Under the pieces are notes generated by a model. It had not been told where the DNA came from and ran no database searches. It worked only from the letters and a program-made list of their open reading frames with translations. From positions 1 through 52,754 of the IMG/VR virus record IMGVR_UViG_3300020450_000032: a stretch of 52,754 bases of DNA, one strand, 5' to 3'. A program made the translations under genes and the position numbers. Source of the DNA: a virus. Below are positions 1 to 10,466 of the stretch, piece after piece; within the stretch, counting starts at the first letter, position 1, and every line of letters begins with the position of its first letter.

Positions 1-1799
1 AACTCAACGCCAGTTCCCTGACCACCAGAAGCAGATATCCCTGTATATGTCTGGTTTGCTTGTCCAACAATTGTTGTACCACTTTCATAATCTTTATTAT
101 CTTTCTCTTTTGCTACAGTTTGAACTGCACCAAATGTATGAGTAAAGATATTATTAGTGTTAGTTGCATCTTCTATAAAAGTAAATGCACCTAAACCATC
201 TTTACCAGCAGTCCTATCAAAACCAAAGAATCCATGCTTGATTTGAGATCCATTATGATAAGAATACTGAATACCACGATCCATTCCGTCATTAGAACCC
301 TGTGTAACAGTAATAAAATCACCTATCTCCATTGTTGCAGAGATACCAGAGTTTAATGTTAGAACTGTAAGTTCAAAACATGTCTGATCAGTAGAATCTT
401 TGTTAATTGTTACTGTAGTAGGAGTACCAGTGTTACCATCTGCTAATTCAGTTTCTTCGTAGAATGATGATTCTCTAAGAGTCAATGAAGCACTTAATGT
501 AATTCTAACAGTAGATCCTGTTTGTGAAACAAAAGTACCTAACTGTTCATATACACCACCTTTCTTATGGTAAATAACATCTCCATTACTTGCTCCACTA
601 ATTGAACCAGAAGTATGGAATACTACATCAATACCAGTAATTGTTCTACCGCCACTACCAACGTTAGTACCAGTTACTAATCCACCAGTAGCAATACCAG
701 AAGGATTATCAACATTAAATGTTGTACCGTTTGCTAGTGTCTGTGCTGTTAATGCTTTTTCAGAAGTAGTATCACCTATGTTAAATACAGGATCATTTAC
801 TGTCATCTGAGTAGAATTAACAGTTGTAGTTGTACCAGCAACTTGAAGATTACCTCTAATAACAAGGTCACCTGCAGCATCTCCATTGACTGGATCTGGA
901 TCTAATATAATTTGTGAACCAGCAGTTGTGGATATGGTATTACCATCCATTCTAAGGTTATCAACGTTTAACTGACCTGTTAAACTAGTAGTACCACTGT
1001 ATACGTTAGTTCCGTTGAAGGTAACAGCAGCATTAAATGTTGTCGTAGATTCAACAGTTAATGTATCCGTGCTTGATGTACCAACAGTAGCATCGTCATC
1101 AACTTTAAGTTCTTTAATCCATGCAACTTTATCAACACCTAAACCACCAGAGATTGCTACAGCAGCATTGGTTCTGTTTGTTGCCTCAGTTGTATCAGCA
1201 AATGTAACAGCAACGCCATTATCATATTGCCAATCAGCACCATCTACTCTTACCTTATCAAGTTGTGATTCATCATATCTAATTCCACTATCTCCATCAG
1301 AACCAAACTGAATCTTAAGATCATCATCAAGTCGAAGCTCAGGTGTGTTAGCACCAACTCGATCTAACCTTAAAACGTTTGCTACTTCATCAAACTTAAA
1401 TTCGATATCTCCAGTAGTACCAAATTCAAATTCTTGACCATCTTCTACTACAATCTTTCCTGCACCATTGGCACGAAAAATCATATCTTGGTCTGTAGTA
1501 TCAGTTTCAACTACATTACCATCTATATTAATATCATCTACTCTAAATCTATCTACTTTACTGTTGCTATCAACAATAACTCCAGAATCTGCAGTAAGAG
1601 TTCCATGAACATGATCTAACATGTCAGTGAAATACTTACCTCCAATTACTTGAACTGTAGTATTATTGTCACCAATGAAGATTCTATCTCCTCGGTTGAC
1701 CTGTGTACCAGTACCAACCGTTAAAGCTAATTCACCAAATTCTAAGGAACTAGGTACGGTTGTGCCAGTACTTCTTTTTACTAGGATGGTTGATGCCAT
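1..1799 (-). CDS. Tail-fibre-like virion protein, C-terminus beyond left edge
   Basis: The frame opens with ATG at 1799 and stays open to base 3, so 599 residues are visible and the C-terminus is outside the window. The N-terminus starts MASTILVKRSTGTTVPSS and continues with LEFGELAL and an IGDN segment. This layout (short basic strand, ELAL, then a GD/GN turn) is typical of phage tail-fibre and structural proteins that build trimeric beta stalks. Further on it is rich in Asp, Gly, Thr and Asn with repeated LDDDLKI, VDDINIDGN and LRMDGNTI type units, consistent with a fibrous beta protein. The start overlaps the stop of the upstream 69-aa gene as TGATG, so the two are translationally coupled. 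It is the last visible gene of the late structural operon. Exact role (fibre, whisker or adhesin) is not resolved; virion protein is likely. Confidence 0.75.
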   Translation of the reverse strand, partial: MASTILVKRSTGTTVPSSLEFGELALTVGTGTQVNRGDRIFIGDNNTTVQVIGGKYFTDMLDHVHGTLTADSGVIVDSNSKVDRFRVDDINIDGNVVETDTTDQDMIFRANGAGKIVVEDGQEFEFGTTGDIEFKFDEVANVLRLDRVGANTPELRLDDDLKIQFGSDGDSGIRYDESQLDKVRVDGADWQYDNGVAVTFADTTEATNRTNAAVAISGGLGVDKVAWIKELKVDDDATVGTSSTDTLTVESTTTFNAAVTFNGTNVYSGTTSLTGQLNVDNLRMDGNTISTTAGSQIILDPDPVNGDAAGDLVIRGNLQVAGTTTTVNSTQMTVNDPVFNIGDTTSEKALTAQTLANGTTFNVDNPSGIATGGLVTGTNVGSGGRTITGIDVVFHTSGSISGASNGDVIYHKKGGVYEQLGTFVSQTGSTVRITLSASLTLRESSFYEETELADGNTGTPTTVTINKDSTDQTCFELTVLTLNSGISATMEIGDFITVTQGSNDGMDRGIQYSYHNGSQIKHGFFGFDRTAGKDGLGAFTFIEDATNTNNIFTHTFGAVQTVAKEKDNKDYESGTTIVGQANQTYTGISASGGQGTGVE

Positions 1800-2008
1800 C
1801 AGAAGCTACCCCCGTTGACTGTTACGTGATTAAGAACATTTGTTGTTTGAAATTTCTGACTCGCAGAGTCATATACTAAAACATAACCATTAGCAAGTCC
1901 AACTGTACTTGTATCAACGTCAGCAAGGTTTTGTAGGGTTGCTGCACCACCTATGGCGATTCGAGATACCTGTGGAGATACCTGATCTCCAAACCTAACT
2001 CTAGTCAT
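1799..2008 (-). CDS. Small virion-associated protein (69 aa)
   Basis: A 69-residue protein beginning MTRVRFGDQVSP. The centre has LADVDTSTVGLANGYVLVYD, a pattern often found as a linker in marine T4-like phage structural proteins (L-x-DVD-T...G.VLVYD). It is coupled to both neighbours: its start overlaps the end of the 112-aa gene by four bases (ATGA type) and its stop overlaps the next ATG. Being in the middle of the late operon, it is probably a small structural or fibre-attachment protein. No catalytic motif is visible. Confidence 0.65.
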   Translation of the reverse strand: MTRVRFGDQVSPQVSRIAIGGAATLQNLADVDTSTVGLANGYVLVYDSASQKFQTTNVLNHVTVNGGSF

Positions 2009-2343
2009 ACTGTTACTCCTTCTACGATAGTTATTACACCCTCCAGAATTCTGGATTTTACATTCTGAGCTGATGTTACCACAACGTCATAAACATATTT
2101 ACCAGGAGTCATTGCTGCTGTTGTAGCATTACCTAAAGATATAGTAATAGCACCAGAAGTTACTGGAGGTACAATTAGTACTCCAAAATCTGTTGAGGTA
2201 TTACTTGTATAGTGCTTTTTTATCTTTCCTGCAGCTGAGAAACCAGTCAAGTCAAAACTTGATCCGTTATCTTCAGTTACATAGAAAGTATTTGTAAAAT
2301 CAGCACCTTGATAAGCAATTAAATTAGTTACTGCAGCTAGCAT
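2005..2343 (-). CDS. BppU-like/Ig-like baseplate or fibre-associated protein (112 aa)
   Basis: A 112-residue all-beta protein. It contains the sequence order YQGADFTNTFYVTEDNG, then FDLTGFSAAGKIKK, then MTPGKYVYDVVVT and a final EGVITIVEGVTV. This order (QGADF, F-x-LTG, A-x-I-R/K-K, P-G-x-Y-x-Y-D-V) matches the immunoglobulin-like N-terminal domain of BppU-type baseplate proteins and a common small virion protein of marine myoviruses. A T4-type late promoter box (TATAAATA, 2366-2373) and an AGGA Shine-Dalgarno lie directly upstream, so it may start a separate late transcript with the two genes that follow. Role in the particle is inferred from family resemblance only. Confidence 0.7.
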   Translation of the reverse strand: MLAAVTNLIAYQGADFTNTFYVTEDNGSSFDLTGFSAAGKIKKHYTSNTSTDFGVLIVPPVTSGAITISLGNATTAAMTPGKYVYDVVVTSAQNVKSRILEGVITIVEGVTV

Positions 2344-2357
2344 TACTTATTCCTACA

Positions 2358-2579
2358 TCATTTTGTATTTATACCAGTTGTCAATTTAACTAACAACTGT
2401 TTAATTTCTGAAATTTCTGACTCCAATTGAGATAATCTATCTCTATCTAATTGTCTTTGATTACGTTGAGATATGTATTTGTCATATTCACTACGATCAG
2501 TATTTACTATTGCTCCTGTAATAGGATCACGTGCTAGATTTGGATTACCATCTACTGGTATTAAGCGAGAGCTATGCAT
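2358..2579 (-). CDS. Small coiled-coil virion-associated protein (73 aa)
   Basis: A 73-residue protein. The N-terminal half has SRLIPVDGNPNLARDPITGA, and the C-terminal half is a predicted coiled coil (RDRLSQLESEISEIKQLLVK) with heptad-spaced Leu/Ile. The combination of a V-x-GNPNL-x-RD segment and a short C-terminal coiled coil is a recurring small protein in the structural operon of T4-like marine phages. It overlaps the end of the 2137-aa gene by 19 bases. A late promoter for the next gene lies just inside the gap after it. Function not known; a trimerising or attachment role is inference. Confidence 0.65.
   Translation of the reverse strand: MHSSRLIPVDGNPNLARDPITGAIVNTDRSEYDKYISQRNQRQLDRDRLSQLESEISEIKQLLVKLTTGINTK
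2366..2373 (-). promoter_or_regulatory. T4-type late promoter for the 112-aa virion gene
   Basis: The minus strand reads TATAAATA, an exact match to the T4-type late box, ending 23 bases before the ATG at 2343. It lies at the end of the 73-aa gene and could start an internal transcript for the last virion genes of the operon. Confidence 0.6.
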
Positions 2580-5500
2580 CTTAAATCTTTAATAATAGGT
2601 ACAATAGCAGCATTACGAGATCTCATTCTAATTTTAATTTGATACTGTGTAAATTGTTGAACTGAATCTTTTTGATAAGTATAATCAATAAAATTAAATT
2701 CATTTTTACTATTACTATAATTGGTAGAAGTTACATTCTCCCATTGTTGATCCTCTGGACTAGTTTCATCACCTGTTAGTAATTTAACATAAAGATCAAT
2801 ATCAGTTTCTGATGAATTATATGCAGCAAAATCTACTCTTAGTGCAGTGCATTCATTAGCAACTGTTATTAATTTAGTGATATAATTTGCACCATTAAAA
2901 TCTTGCTTTGGACTTGAACCAATATCATAATCACTATCATCATTAAAGAAGAACTCTTTATCAAAAGTTCCATCAAAATCAGTGACCCTATTTCCAGTAG
3001 TCACAATACTCATTCTGTCTTGATCTATTACAGGACTTAAATTATCTTTTGAACTAGAAAGTGTAAATTGTAATTGTCCAGATTTAGAACCAACCATCTG
3101 CTTTTCTTCATTAATAGCAGATGCAATAAGTTTAGGTACAATATAGTAATTATGTTCATTTAATGCAACAGGACTAAATTCAGAATCTCTTTTATAAGAT
3201 CTCTCGGTTGGAACAGCAGCTGCTGCAGGTTTACTGTAATTAGATGTTCCTATTGATGATCCACTAGTGCTTCTAAATGTAGCATCTACAGCAGTGCCAG
3301 GTAACTCTCTATAACCTATTAAAGGCATCATTTGATGATATGCAACATTCTTACTTGCAAATACTTGATTACCACCAAATGTAGTATTAGTAGTAGAAAG
3401 AGTCCTTGGTAAGGAACTTAAATCAATTTGATAACTATCAAGAGTTATATACTCTAATTGATTATGGACTTTATTGATTTCTGTTAATGGTATTCCATTA
3501 ACTACATAATGTTCTACTTGCCATCCAGAATCTTTTTTAAATCCACTACTTGGTGCTTCACCTTCTACCAATGCAATAGTAGAAATTGTATATTGATTAT
3601 TAAGTTGATTACTAACACCAGTTAATGGATTATAACTATAAACACAATCTCCTATTTTTACAAAAGCAGGATTTGAATTTGATGGTAATAATCCTTTAAT
3701 AGGATTAGTAAACGTTACGGTTACAGTATCAGAAGTGAGAGCTGCTGCACTTATGGTGATTGTTGTTCCGTTAATATCTGTTACTCTAGTATTGGCAGCA
3801 AAATCATTACCACTAGCAGTAGTAACAATATCTCCAACTTTTAAATTAGCGTTACTAGTAACGCTAAACGTGGTTGAGGCACCTAACACTACACCTGATT
3901 GGTCTGTTGCTAAGTATTTAAATCCGTCATATGATCCTGTTAAAGTTATTGCTGATCCTGCAGCACCATTATAATCAGCGTCTAAATCAGCAAGAATCTC
4001 ACTACTTACACCCTTTAACTGCACATAAGATGCTGAATCATACATTCCATGATTCTTATGATAGACCTTCATTCTACCATTATTAACAGTCAGTTCAATA
4101 GGATCTCTTCTTAATTTACTATAAAATAGATTTCCACTAGTATCTACATTCATAGTAATACTAGGAGTTTCATTTATATTGAATTTTGCTCTAAATATCT
4201 TAAATTTCATATCTTGCATTTCTGCAGTTGTCCATGTAGATGCGTTTTGTGATTTAAATAAAACACCTGCATATGGTTGTTTAGATATTCTCTCTCCAGT
4301 TAAATCATCTTTACCCATTTCAGATAACCAAACTTTATATTCAACTGAAGATGTCAATAAAGCAAAACAGTATTCTTTTCTTTCTGTTAAGTAGACAGGA
4401 GTTTTAAATACAAAACTAGTTGCAGTTAGAGCATCATCTGATATACTAACATTAGATGGATCTAAGTTTACAGTACCTAATATTGTAGGAGAAGGATAAC
4501 CATTAACCATCTCTCTAATTTGCATTGTCACAGGTAATGCAGTATCTTTTGTATTGAAGAAAACATCAATCTTAGATATAAAACATCCACCTGCCTCTTC
4601 AATCAAGAATGACTGTGCAAGAGGATCATACCAACCACCTGCTCTAGTTTGAGTTGATGAAGTTGTTATTGTTCTAGTATCAGATACTGTATCATGTACA
4701 ATATCAGCATTTCTTACTAAAAGTACATCACTTTGTTTAGTTAATATAGTACCATTTGCACTATATGTTCCTTCAGCAGAACTGTCAGCATCGCCAGGAA
4801 CTAATGAATTAGATGGACTATCAGTTAATCTAACAATAGATTCTCCAGTTTTCCATCTTGGATTAGCATCATCGTTTGGATCAGGGATATAAATACTTGC
4901 TCTTAAATTACCTTTATCGTCAGCAATAAGATGTTTTTTAGTTACAGTAGCAGTAGCACCACTAGTTACACCAGAAATAATATCTCCTTCTAAAAGATAA
5001 CCACCCCTTAAATCTCCATCTAATTTTTGCATAGATGATATATTTAAGTTAAGGAAAGTAGATGTAGTGCTATATGCAGTAGCTGTAATTGTATTACCAG
5101 TATATGGGTCTACAGTATACTTCTTACCAAGACCATCAATTTCTTCTTGAGGTTCTCTTAACTGACATCTAAATTTTCTATTAACATTACCAGTTACTAC
5201 TATATCTTCATTAGTAGAAAATGCTACTGATCCAGCAGTCATAGAAATTTCAATTATTTTAGGTGTTGTGAATGAAGAAATATCTTTTCCATCTAAAAAT
5301 GGATACACTCTAATATTTGGTTTCAATCTATATCCAGTAATAGAGAAGTTTCTAGATCTCTTAAAATGAGCATATTTTGTATCAACAACTCTATCTCCAA
5401 GTACTTTTCTATCAACACGTGGTGTTACAAATGCTCTTACACCACTTCTAGATTGATCAGAAATTGTTGTAGTTGTTGTTTCAGTAACTTTTCTAATATA

Positions 5501-8500
5501 TGGATGTTGATTACGTCTCTCTGTACGTGTATTGCTACTTGAAGAACTACTTGTCCATTGTGTTTCCCATGAGTTCCATTCTGTAGGACCAAAACCAGTA
5601 TTAGGATCTATATTTAAATTACGTTGTACAGCAGCAAAATCTCCTTCTACATCTGTTAATGATTCTGGTAAACGTTCTTCATCTATCCAGTCATCAGATG
5701 CTGGAAATACATTCATTAAACCAACCCATGATACCACCGCAAATGGGTTAACATTTTCTAATACACAAGCGTATGGTTGCTCAACTAATAATTGATCAGT
5801 ATAATTAAGCATTAACAAATCACCTTTCATGTAATTTGTAGGTTCAGTATCATAAACTAAAGTGCTATTAGTAGTATAATGTTGTGGTCTTAATTCACCC
5901 AAAGATGTATCCATAGAACACTTATAGTTTGGATGAATAGGATTACCAATCATATGTGAAGAGAAGTTATCTACTAAGAAACCATTCTTCAATCTATTGT
6001 TACCACTACCATCATCAACAAATAAGTTTTTAGTATCAGTTTCTAATAAACTTAATTGTGTATAATATTCTATATTTTGAATTCTATTTTCAAGACCACC
6101 AATATCTTTCATGGTGTATCTTCTTTGGAAATGTCTCTTTATTTTAACGTCATTTAAATCTCTGATATATGGAGGCATTTGAATAGTCAAAACCTTCATT
6201 GCATTAGCAAGTGAATCTGAAGGTTTTTCTGGATTTAAACTAGGAATACCTTTTTTATTAATAAAATCACCATTTTTATCAAGATATAAATCATCAGTTC
6301 TTGCTAAGTAATATTCAAGATCACCATCAGTAGTACCACTAGGTAATAAAAATATACCAGTTTGAGTGAAGTCAGTATTTGCAAAAGTGCCACTAGGAGA
6401 TGTCAAAGATGTTCCAGAAACAATAGTTCCTGTATTGATAGTGTATACAGCATCAATCTCACCATTCCCATTTAAGATAGGGTCAGCATCAATTCTCCAA
6501 TCAAGAACATCACTTAAATAACAAGTTTCACCACCATACTCATAACTAGGAATATTATCAAAATCAGCATCATAATAGGATTCTCTACTAGCAAATACTC
6601 CATCATTATTAACTGTCTCAAAATGATCAAAAATAACTACAAGTTTACTAGTTTCTGATATAGAACTATCAGGAGAAACTTTTACCAACCTACCATAATT
6701 AAATGCTTGATCTCTTTGACCATCATCTAAAACATATCTGTCTTTAATATTTGGTAAACCATGATTATTAATTGTGTTTATAGATCTTTCTGCAGAACTA
6801 TTATATCCAAATAAAGTTTCATTAGCAATAAAGTTTGTATTACTTAAATAAACGAAAAATAATTCATTACCTGATTGTTTAATTACTCTTCCCTTTGACC
6901 CACTAGTTCTACCAACTATTACTTCTCCAACTTCAAAAGAAGTTGTTGCTGAAGATGATTGTAAAGTAACTTTAGGTACAACAGATGTTGATACTGTAGT
7001 GCTAACAGGTGTATTGTAGATTGCATGTATTTTAGAAACTTTAGTAGTACCAAGAGATAATATCTCATTATTAAGTGGATATACAGCATTATTAGTTAAT
7101 TCAATACATCTCATTTTCTTGTGTGAAATAAGATGTTGAGTTGGCGTATCAATTTTTTGAGGTCCTATTACTACAAATTGCTGACCTGCATTACCTACTT
7201 GTGCTGTTAATGTTCCACCAGTAACACCTATAGAAGACATAGAAACACTTACACCAGCAGCACCTTGTATTGCCACTGTATAATCATCTTGATTAGTAGA
7301 GAAATAATTTCCAGAACTTGAAAGTATACCACTACCATCAATGGAACCAGTTTTAATAGTTTGAACTGATTGAACTTTAGTATCAGTAACTGTTTTTATA
7401 CTACGACCTTCACTAACCTTAAAGAATAAAGGTTTTGGCGTACCCATAATTTTATTAATAGGATAGTTACTACCACCAGAAACAGTATCATTAGTCCAAT
7501 TTATAACACCACCAATGTTTATTTTACCATTTACTAAAGTTTGAATGCTTTTATCAGCAGAAATAAATGTAATATTTACTAATCTAATTAATGTTTTCTG
7601 ACTAGTTCCACCTATTTTAACATCTTCATGAGCAACAAATACTGCATATCCAACTACATTATTACCAGAATCTAGTAAAGCAACTTTAGTTGCTCCAGTT
7701 AAATTATCTTGAATTTGAGATCTTGTTAAGAATCCATTATTAGTTGTAGTACTTAATACAAATTCTGTACCTCTACCATCTGTTGGAATTGTTGAGTTAT
7801 TTACTAACTCAGTAGTTCTTGGTTTTTCTATGTCTACATGAGTTGTTTGTAAATTCTCTAACTCATAACCACGAACATATGATTTACCTGGTGATACTGA
7901 TATTTCAAATAAATCTTTAGTTGGTGTATTATCATCATCTGTTGTAGTATTAACTTCAAATATACCATTGTTTACACCGTTATTTAAACACTCATTTTTA
8001 GTGAAATCATAAGGTCGTACTTCATAATCTCCAGATTCATCATATGTTCTTCTTGCAAGAATGTCCTCTATATTTGATGTTTGTCTATCTTGTCCTAAAT
8101 TTTTAGTATATCCTTCATCTAAACGTAAAAGTTCAATAAAATCAGTAGCAGATGTATCAGTTAAAGATTTCTTAGATAAAATTGCCTTTAATTTTAATCT
8201 ATGTGCACCAGGTGCAGAATAGTTAGAATATCCTTGAGATGGATCTGTTAGTGATGTATCTTCCTCTGGAGTTACAATTTCTTCTAGAATTTGTAGTCCA
8301 ACTTTGTATGAAGGAGTTGTACCAAATTGATCAAGTACAATTTCTTGCTCTTCGACTTTTACAAAATGACCTTTAGTAAAATATACACCTTCAGTAATTT
8401 TAGCAGAAGAACCTGTATAGTTAGAACTAGTACTAACACACTTAGCAAAGTCAGTATTTTCCTGTATAACTGTAGTTCCAATGCTAAAAGAATCTTGTGC

Positions 8501-8974
8501 TAGTAAAATTTCATCATCAGCAAATGATCCACTAGTATTAGAATTACCAGCAGATGTATATTTTACATATAAAGTTGTCTTACTCTTTTCTGACTGTTCA
8601 GATGTTAATGCATTAACTACTTTTGCCTTAACCCCTGTTGTATTACCAATAATAGTTTGTCCTACAATGTAAGGTGTAGATGAACCTGTAGGTGTAGCAA
8701 CCAAAGCATTACTTGGTATACCAAAATATTCTTCCTCTATTAATATTGCAGTATATTGTAAATCAAAACCTACTTGACCAGGTACTACCTGATCTCCTTC
8801 TTTATAAACACTCTTTCCAAACTTTTCTATCTGATCTTGTAAAATAGATTGTGCTTGTGTAAGTTCTCTAGCCTGAAGTGGGTATCCAGGACGAAATAGT
8901 ACCCTATAAAAATTTTTATCAGGGTCAAAATCCTCAAAGTATGGAGGTGTATTAAGATCTGTTGACTGAGGCAT
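2561..8974 (-). CDS. DUF4815-type giant virion structural protein (2137 aa)
   Basis: A 2137-residue protein. The N-terminus (about residues 10-70) reads NTPPYFEDFDPDKNFYRVLF, then RPGYPLQARELTQAQSILQDQ, then a KFGKSVYKEGDQVVPG segment. This is the hallmark of DUF4815 virion proteins in cyanophages and related myoviruses, thought to be part of the baseplate or proximal fibre apparatus. Later parts carry repeated TSGA-type units (for example VGEVIVGRTSGSKGRV and LEGDIISGVTSGATATV), found in several fibre-like proteins, and a long beta-rich C-terminus. It follows the gp8-like gene with a single base between stop and start (TAAAATG). Large size fits the family. The precise position in the virion is not determined. 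Confidence 0.85.
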   Translation of the reverse strand: MPQSTDLNTPPYFEDFDPDKNFYRVLFRPGYPLQARELTQAQSILQDQIEKFGKSVYKEGDQVVPGQVGFDLQYTAILIEEEYFGIPSNALVATPTGSSTPYIVGQTIIGNTTGVKAKVVNALTSEQSEKSKTTLYVKYTSAGNSNTSGSFADDEILLAQDSFSIGTTVIQENTDFAKCVSTSSNYTGSSAKITEGVYFTKGHFVKVEEQEIVLDQFGTTPSYKVGLQILEEIVTPEEDTSLTDPSQGYSNYSAPGAHRLKLKAILSKKSLTDTSATDFIELLRLDEGYTKNLGQDRQTSNIEDILARRTYDESGDYEVRPYDFTKNECLNNGVNNGIFEVNTTTDDDNTPTKDLFEISVSPGKSYVRGYELENLQTTHVDIEKPRTTELVNNSTIPTDGRGTEFVLSTTTNNGFLTRSQIQDNLTGATKVALLDSGNNVVGYAVFVAHEDVKIGGTSQKTLIRLVNITFISADKSIQTLVNGKINIGGVINWTNDTVSGGSNYPINKIMGTPKPLFFKVSEGRSIKTVTDTKVQSVQTIKTGSIDGSGILSSSGNYFSTNQDDYTVAIQGAAGVSVSMSSIGVTGGTLTAQVGNAGQQFVVIGPQKIDTPTQHLISHKKMRCIELTNNAVYPLNNEILSLGTTKVSKIHAIYNTPVSTTVSTSVVPKVTLQSSSATTSFEVGEVIVGRTSGSKGRVIKQSGNELFFVYLSNTNFIANETLFGYNSSAERSINTINNHGLPNIKDRYVLDDGQRDQAFNYGRLVKVSPDSSISETSKLVVIFDHFETVNNDGVFASRESYYDADFDNIPSYEYGGETCYLSDVLDWRIDADPILNGNGEIDAVYTINTGTIVSGTSLTSPSGTFANTDFTQTGIFLLPSGTTDGDLEYYLARTDDLYLDKNGDFINKKGIPSLNPEKPSDSLANAMKVLTIQMPPYIRDLNDVKIKRHFQRRYTMKDIGGLENRIQNIEYYTQLSLLETDTKNLFVDDGSGNNRLKNGFLVDNFSSHMIGNPIHPNYKCSMDTSLGELRPQHYTTNSTLVYDTEPTNYMKGDLLMLNYTDQLLVEQPYACVLENVNPFAVVSWVGLMNVFPASDDWIDEERLPESLTDVEGDFAAVQRNLNIDPNTGFGPTEWNSWETQWTSSSSSSNTRTERRNQHPYIRKVTETTTTTISDQSRSGVRAFVTPRVDRKVLGDRVVDTKYAHFKRSRNFSITGYRLKPNIRVYPFLDGKDISSFTTPKIIEISMTAGSVAFSTNEDIVVTGNVNRKFRCQLREPQEEIDGLGKKYTVDPYTGNTITATAYSTTSTFLNLNISSMQKLDGDLRGGYLLEGDIISGVTSGATATVTKKHLIADDKGNLRASIYIPDPNDDANPRWKTGESIVRLTDSPSNSLVPGDADSSAEGTYSANGTILTKQSDVLLVRNADIVHDTVSDTRTITTSSTQTRAGGWYDPLAQSFLIEEAGGCFISKIDVFFNTKDTALPVTMQIREMVNGYPSPTILGTVNLDPSNVSISDDALTATSFVFKTPVYLTERKEYCFALLTSSVEYKVWLSEMGKDDLTGERISKQPYAGVLFKSQNASTWTTAEMQDMKFKIFRAKFNINETPSITMNVDTSGNLFYSKLRRDPIELTVNNGRMKVYHKNHGMYDSASYVQLKGVSSEILADLDADYNGAAGSAITLTGSYDGFKYLATDQSGVVLGASTTFSVTSNANLKVGDIVTTASGNDFAANTRVTDINGTTITISAAALTSDTVTVTFTNPIKGLLPSNSNPAFVKIGDCVYSYNPLTGVSNQLNNQYTISTIALVEGEAPSSGFKKDSGWQVEHYVVNGIPLTEINKVHNQLEYITLDSYQIDLSSLPRTLSTTNTTFGGNQVFASKNVAYHQMMPLIGYRELPGTAVDATFRSTSGSSIGTSNYSKPAAAAVPTERSYKRDSEFSPVALNEHNYYIVPKLIASAINEEKQMVGSKSGQLQFTLSSSKDNLSPVIDQDRMSIVTTGNRVTDFDGTFDKEFFFNDDSDYDIGSSPKQDFNGANYITKLITVANECTALRVDFAAYNSSETDIDLYVKLLTGDETSPEDQQWENVTSTNYSNSKNEFNFIDYTYQKDSVQQFTQYQIKIRMRSRNAAIVPIIKDLRCIALA

Positions 8975-8975
8975 T

Positions 8976-10436
8976 TTAGAACTCTAGGATAATCTTAAAA
9001 TCTTCTGTTTGGTCTTCGGCTCTCGAAATTGTAGCCCTATTATCTATGTAGATGACTTCACCAGAACCTCTTGTTAGTTCTGAATCTTTTACTGCTGTTG
9101 AAGCATCAGAGTCAATAGTTTTTTGCTCTACACTTCCACCTGCAGGAACAATATTAATATTCTCACCAGCAGCAAAATTAGGTTTTGTACCTGTACTAGT
9201 TAGACCATATTCTAATTCGTTTTCTTGTGAATAATATATTGTATGAATAGTACCAGAAGTTTCATAATGTATAATTCTTCCACCAGCACCACTAGTAATA
9301 CCAGTTATTTTGGCATCATCATAATAACCATCAGTAGATGTAGATAATGCTGAAGTTATCTTAAGTTGCTTTGTACCAACTGCAATACCAGAAGATGTAC
9401 TTACAATTGGATTATAAAGTAATCCAACAACACGAAAATCATTACCAAAGAGGAAATCATCCTTTTCCAATTTGGCATGCATTGCTATTCTATATGCACC
9501 TAATTCTCTACCTATCTGTTGTCCTAGTCCTTCTTTACCTGTAATGATTGGTTTTAATATTCCATTTGAACCAGTAGATAAATTAACTTGACCAAATGTA
9601 TAACCCTGACCAGGATTAACTACCTTAACTCCAGTTATACCACCACTTTGATTAGTAGATGTAATTCTAATTTTACCATTAGTACCATCACCTACAATAT
9701 CAAACTCAGTGTTTGCTAAGTATCCTGTACCTGCAGCATCTATTAATACATTATAAATTGAACCACCATAGTTAGCAGCTGGTGCTATTACATTTGATTG
9801 ATCTATTGCACTATCCTCTGGAATAGGAACATACTCATCAGTTTTAAACTTTTCAAAATCATTTGCATTTACAGTGAACATATACTTCCAAATATACCCA
9901 TCAGGTAAAGTAAAGGGTGCACTAGAAGTAGATGTTGGTTCTGAAGTAGATTCTCCGTTACCATTATTATCTAAACACTTATAAACTTTATATTCTGAAG
10001 TTACAACATAAAAATTAGTTTCATATAAATGTTGTTCAAAATTATTTGATTGAACATATGTTTTCACATTACCAACAACATTAGTGACATCACCATAATC
10101 ATGACGATATATGTCATAAACTGATCCAGATGACCATTTATTATTTCTAATAACTGAACGCATCTCAGCAGAAGTAACTCTTTTTAAACCAATTATTTGA
10201 TCATATATCTTAAATTGTTGACTCTGATTATCAACAGGATCATTTGCTACATTAGTCGGAGTACCATCAAACTCCGTCCAAGTAGTTGCTTTCGCAAAAA
10301 ACAACCATACCTCTGCTAATGCAGATGCAGGAAGTGCTGAAACACCTGTTATACCAGGTATCTCTTTAAGAGCAATAGCATCTTTGAACTTCTCAGCAAA
10401 TACTACTCTAAATTTATCAGTTAAAATCGCTGCCAT
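8976..10436 (-). CDS. 8: Baseplate wedge protein, gp8-like (486 aa)
   Basis: Residues 1-200 follow the layout of gp8 baseplate wedge proteins of marine T4-like phages: MAAILTDKFRVVFAEKF at the start, a WTEFDGTPTNV-type segment, then RSVIRNNKWSSGSVYDIYRHDYG, then YVVTSEYKVYKCLDNNGNG, then DGYIWKYMFTVNANDFEKF and DEYVPIP. The C-terminal half adds G-x-GY units (AGTGYLANTEFDI, NPGQGYTFGQ) like those in the neighbouring giant proteins, so this copy is longer than T4 gp8 (about 330 aa). gp8 dimers form part of each baseplate wedge together with gp6, gp7 and gp10. A TATAAATA late promoter lies 20 bases before the start. Identification rests on the conserved N-terminal layout. Confidence 0.82.
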   Translation of the reverse strand: MAAILTDKFRVVFAEKFKDAIALKEIPGITGVSALPASALAEVWLFFAKATTWTEFDGTPTNVANDPVDNQSQQFKIYDQIIGLKRVTSAEMRSVIRNNKWSSGSVYDIYRHDYGDVTNVVGNVKTYVQSNNFEQHLYETNFYVVTSEYKVYKCLDNNGNGESTSEPTSTSSAPFTLPDGYIWKYMFTVNANDFEKFKTDEYVPIPEDSAIDQSNVIAPAANYGGSIYNVLIDAAGTGYLANTEFDIVGDGTNGKIRITSTNQSGGITGVKVVNPGQGYTFGQVNLSTGSNGILKPIITGKEGLGQQIGRELGAYRIAMHAKLEKDDFLFGNDFRVVGLLYNPIVSTSSGIAVGTKQLKITSALSTSTDGYYDDAKITGITSGAGGRIIHYETSGTIHTIYYSQENELEYGLTSTGTKPNFAAGENINIVPAGGSVEQKTIDSDASTAVKDSELTRGSGEVIYIDNRATISRAEDQTEDFKIILEF

Positions 10437-10455
10437 TGTCTGACGGTTTTCTTTT

Positions 10456-10463
10456 TATTTATA
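10456..10463 (-). promoter_or_regulatory. T4-type late promoter for the gp8-like gene
   Basis: The minus strand reads TATAAATA, exactly the late consensus, 20 bases before the start of gp8. It lies in the short gap between the 3240-aa giant and gp8, the only gap in this part of the operon. Confidence 0.65.
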
Positions 10464-10466
10464 GGA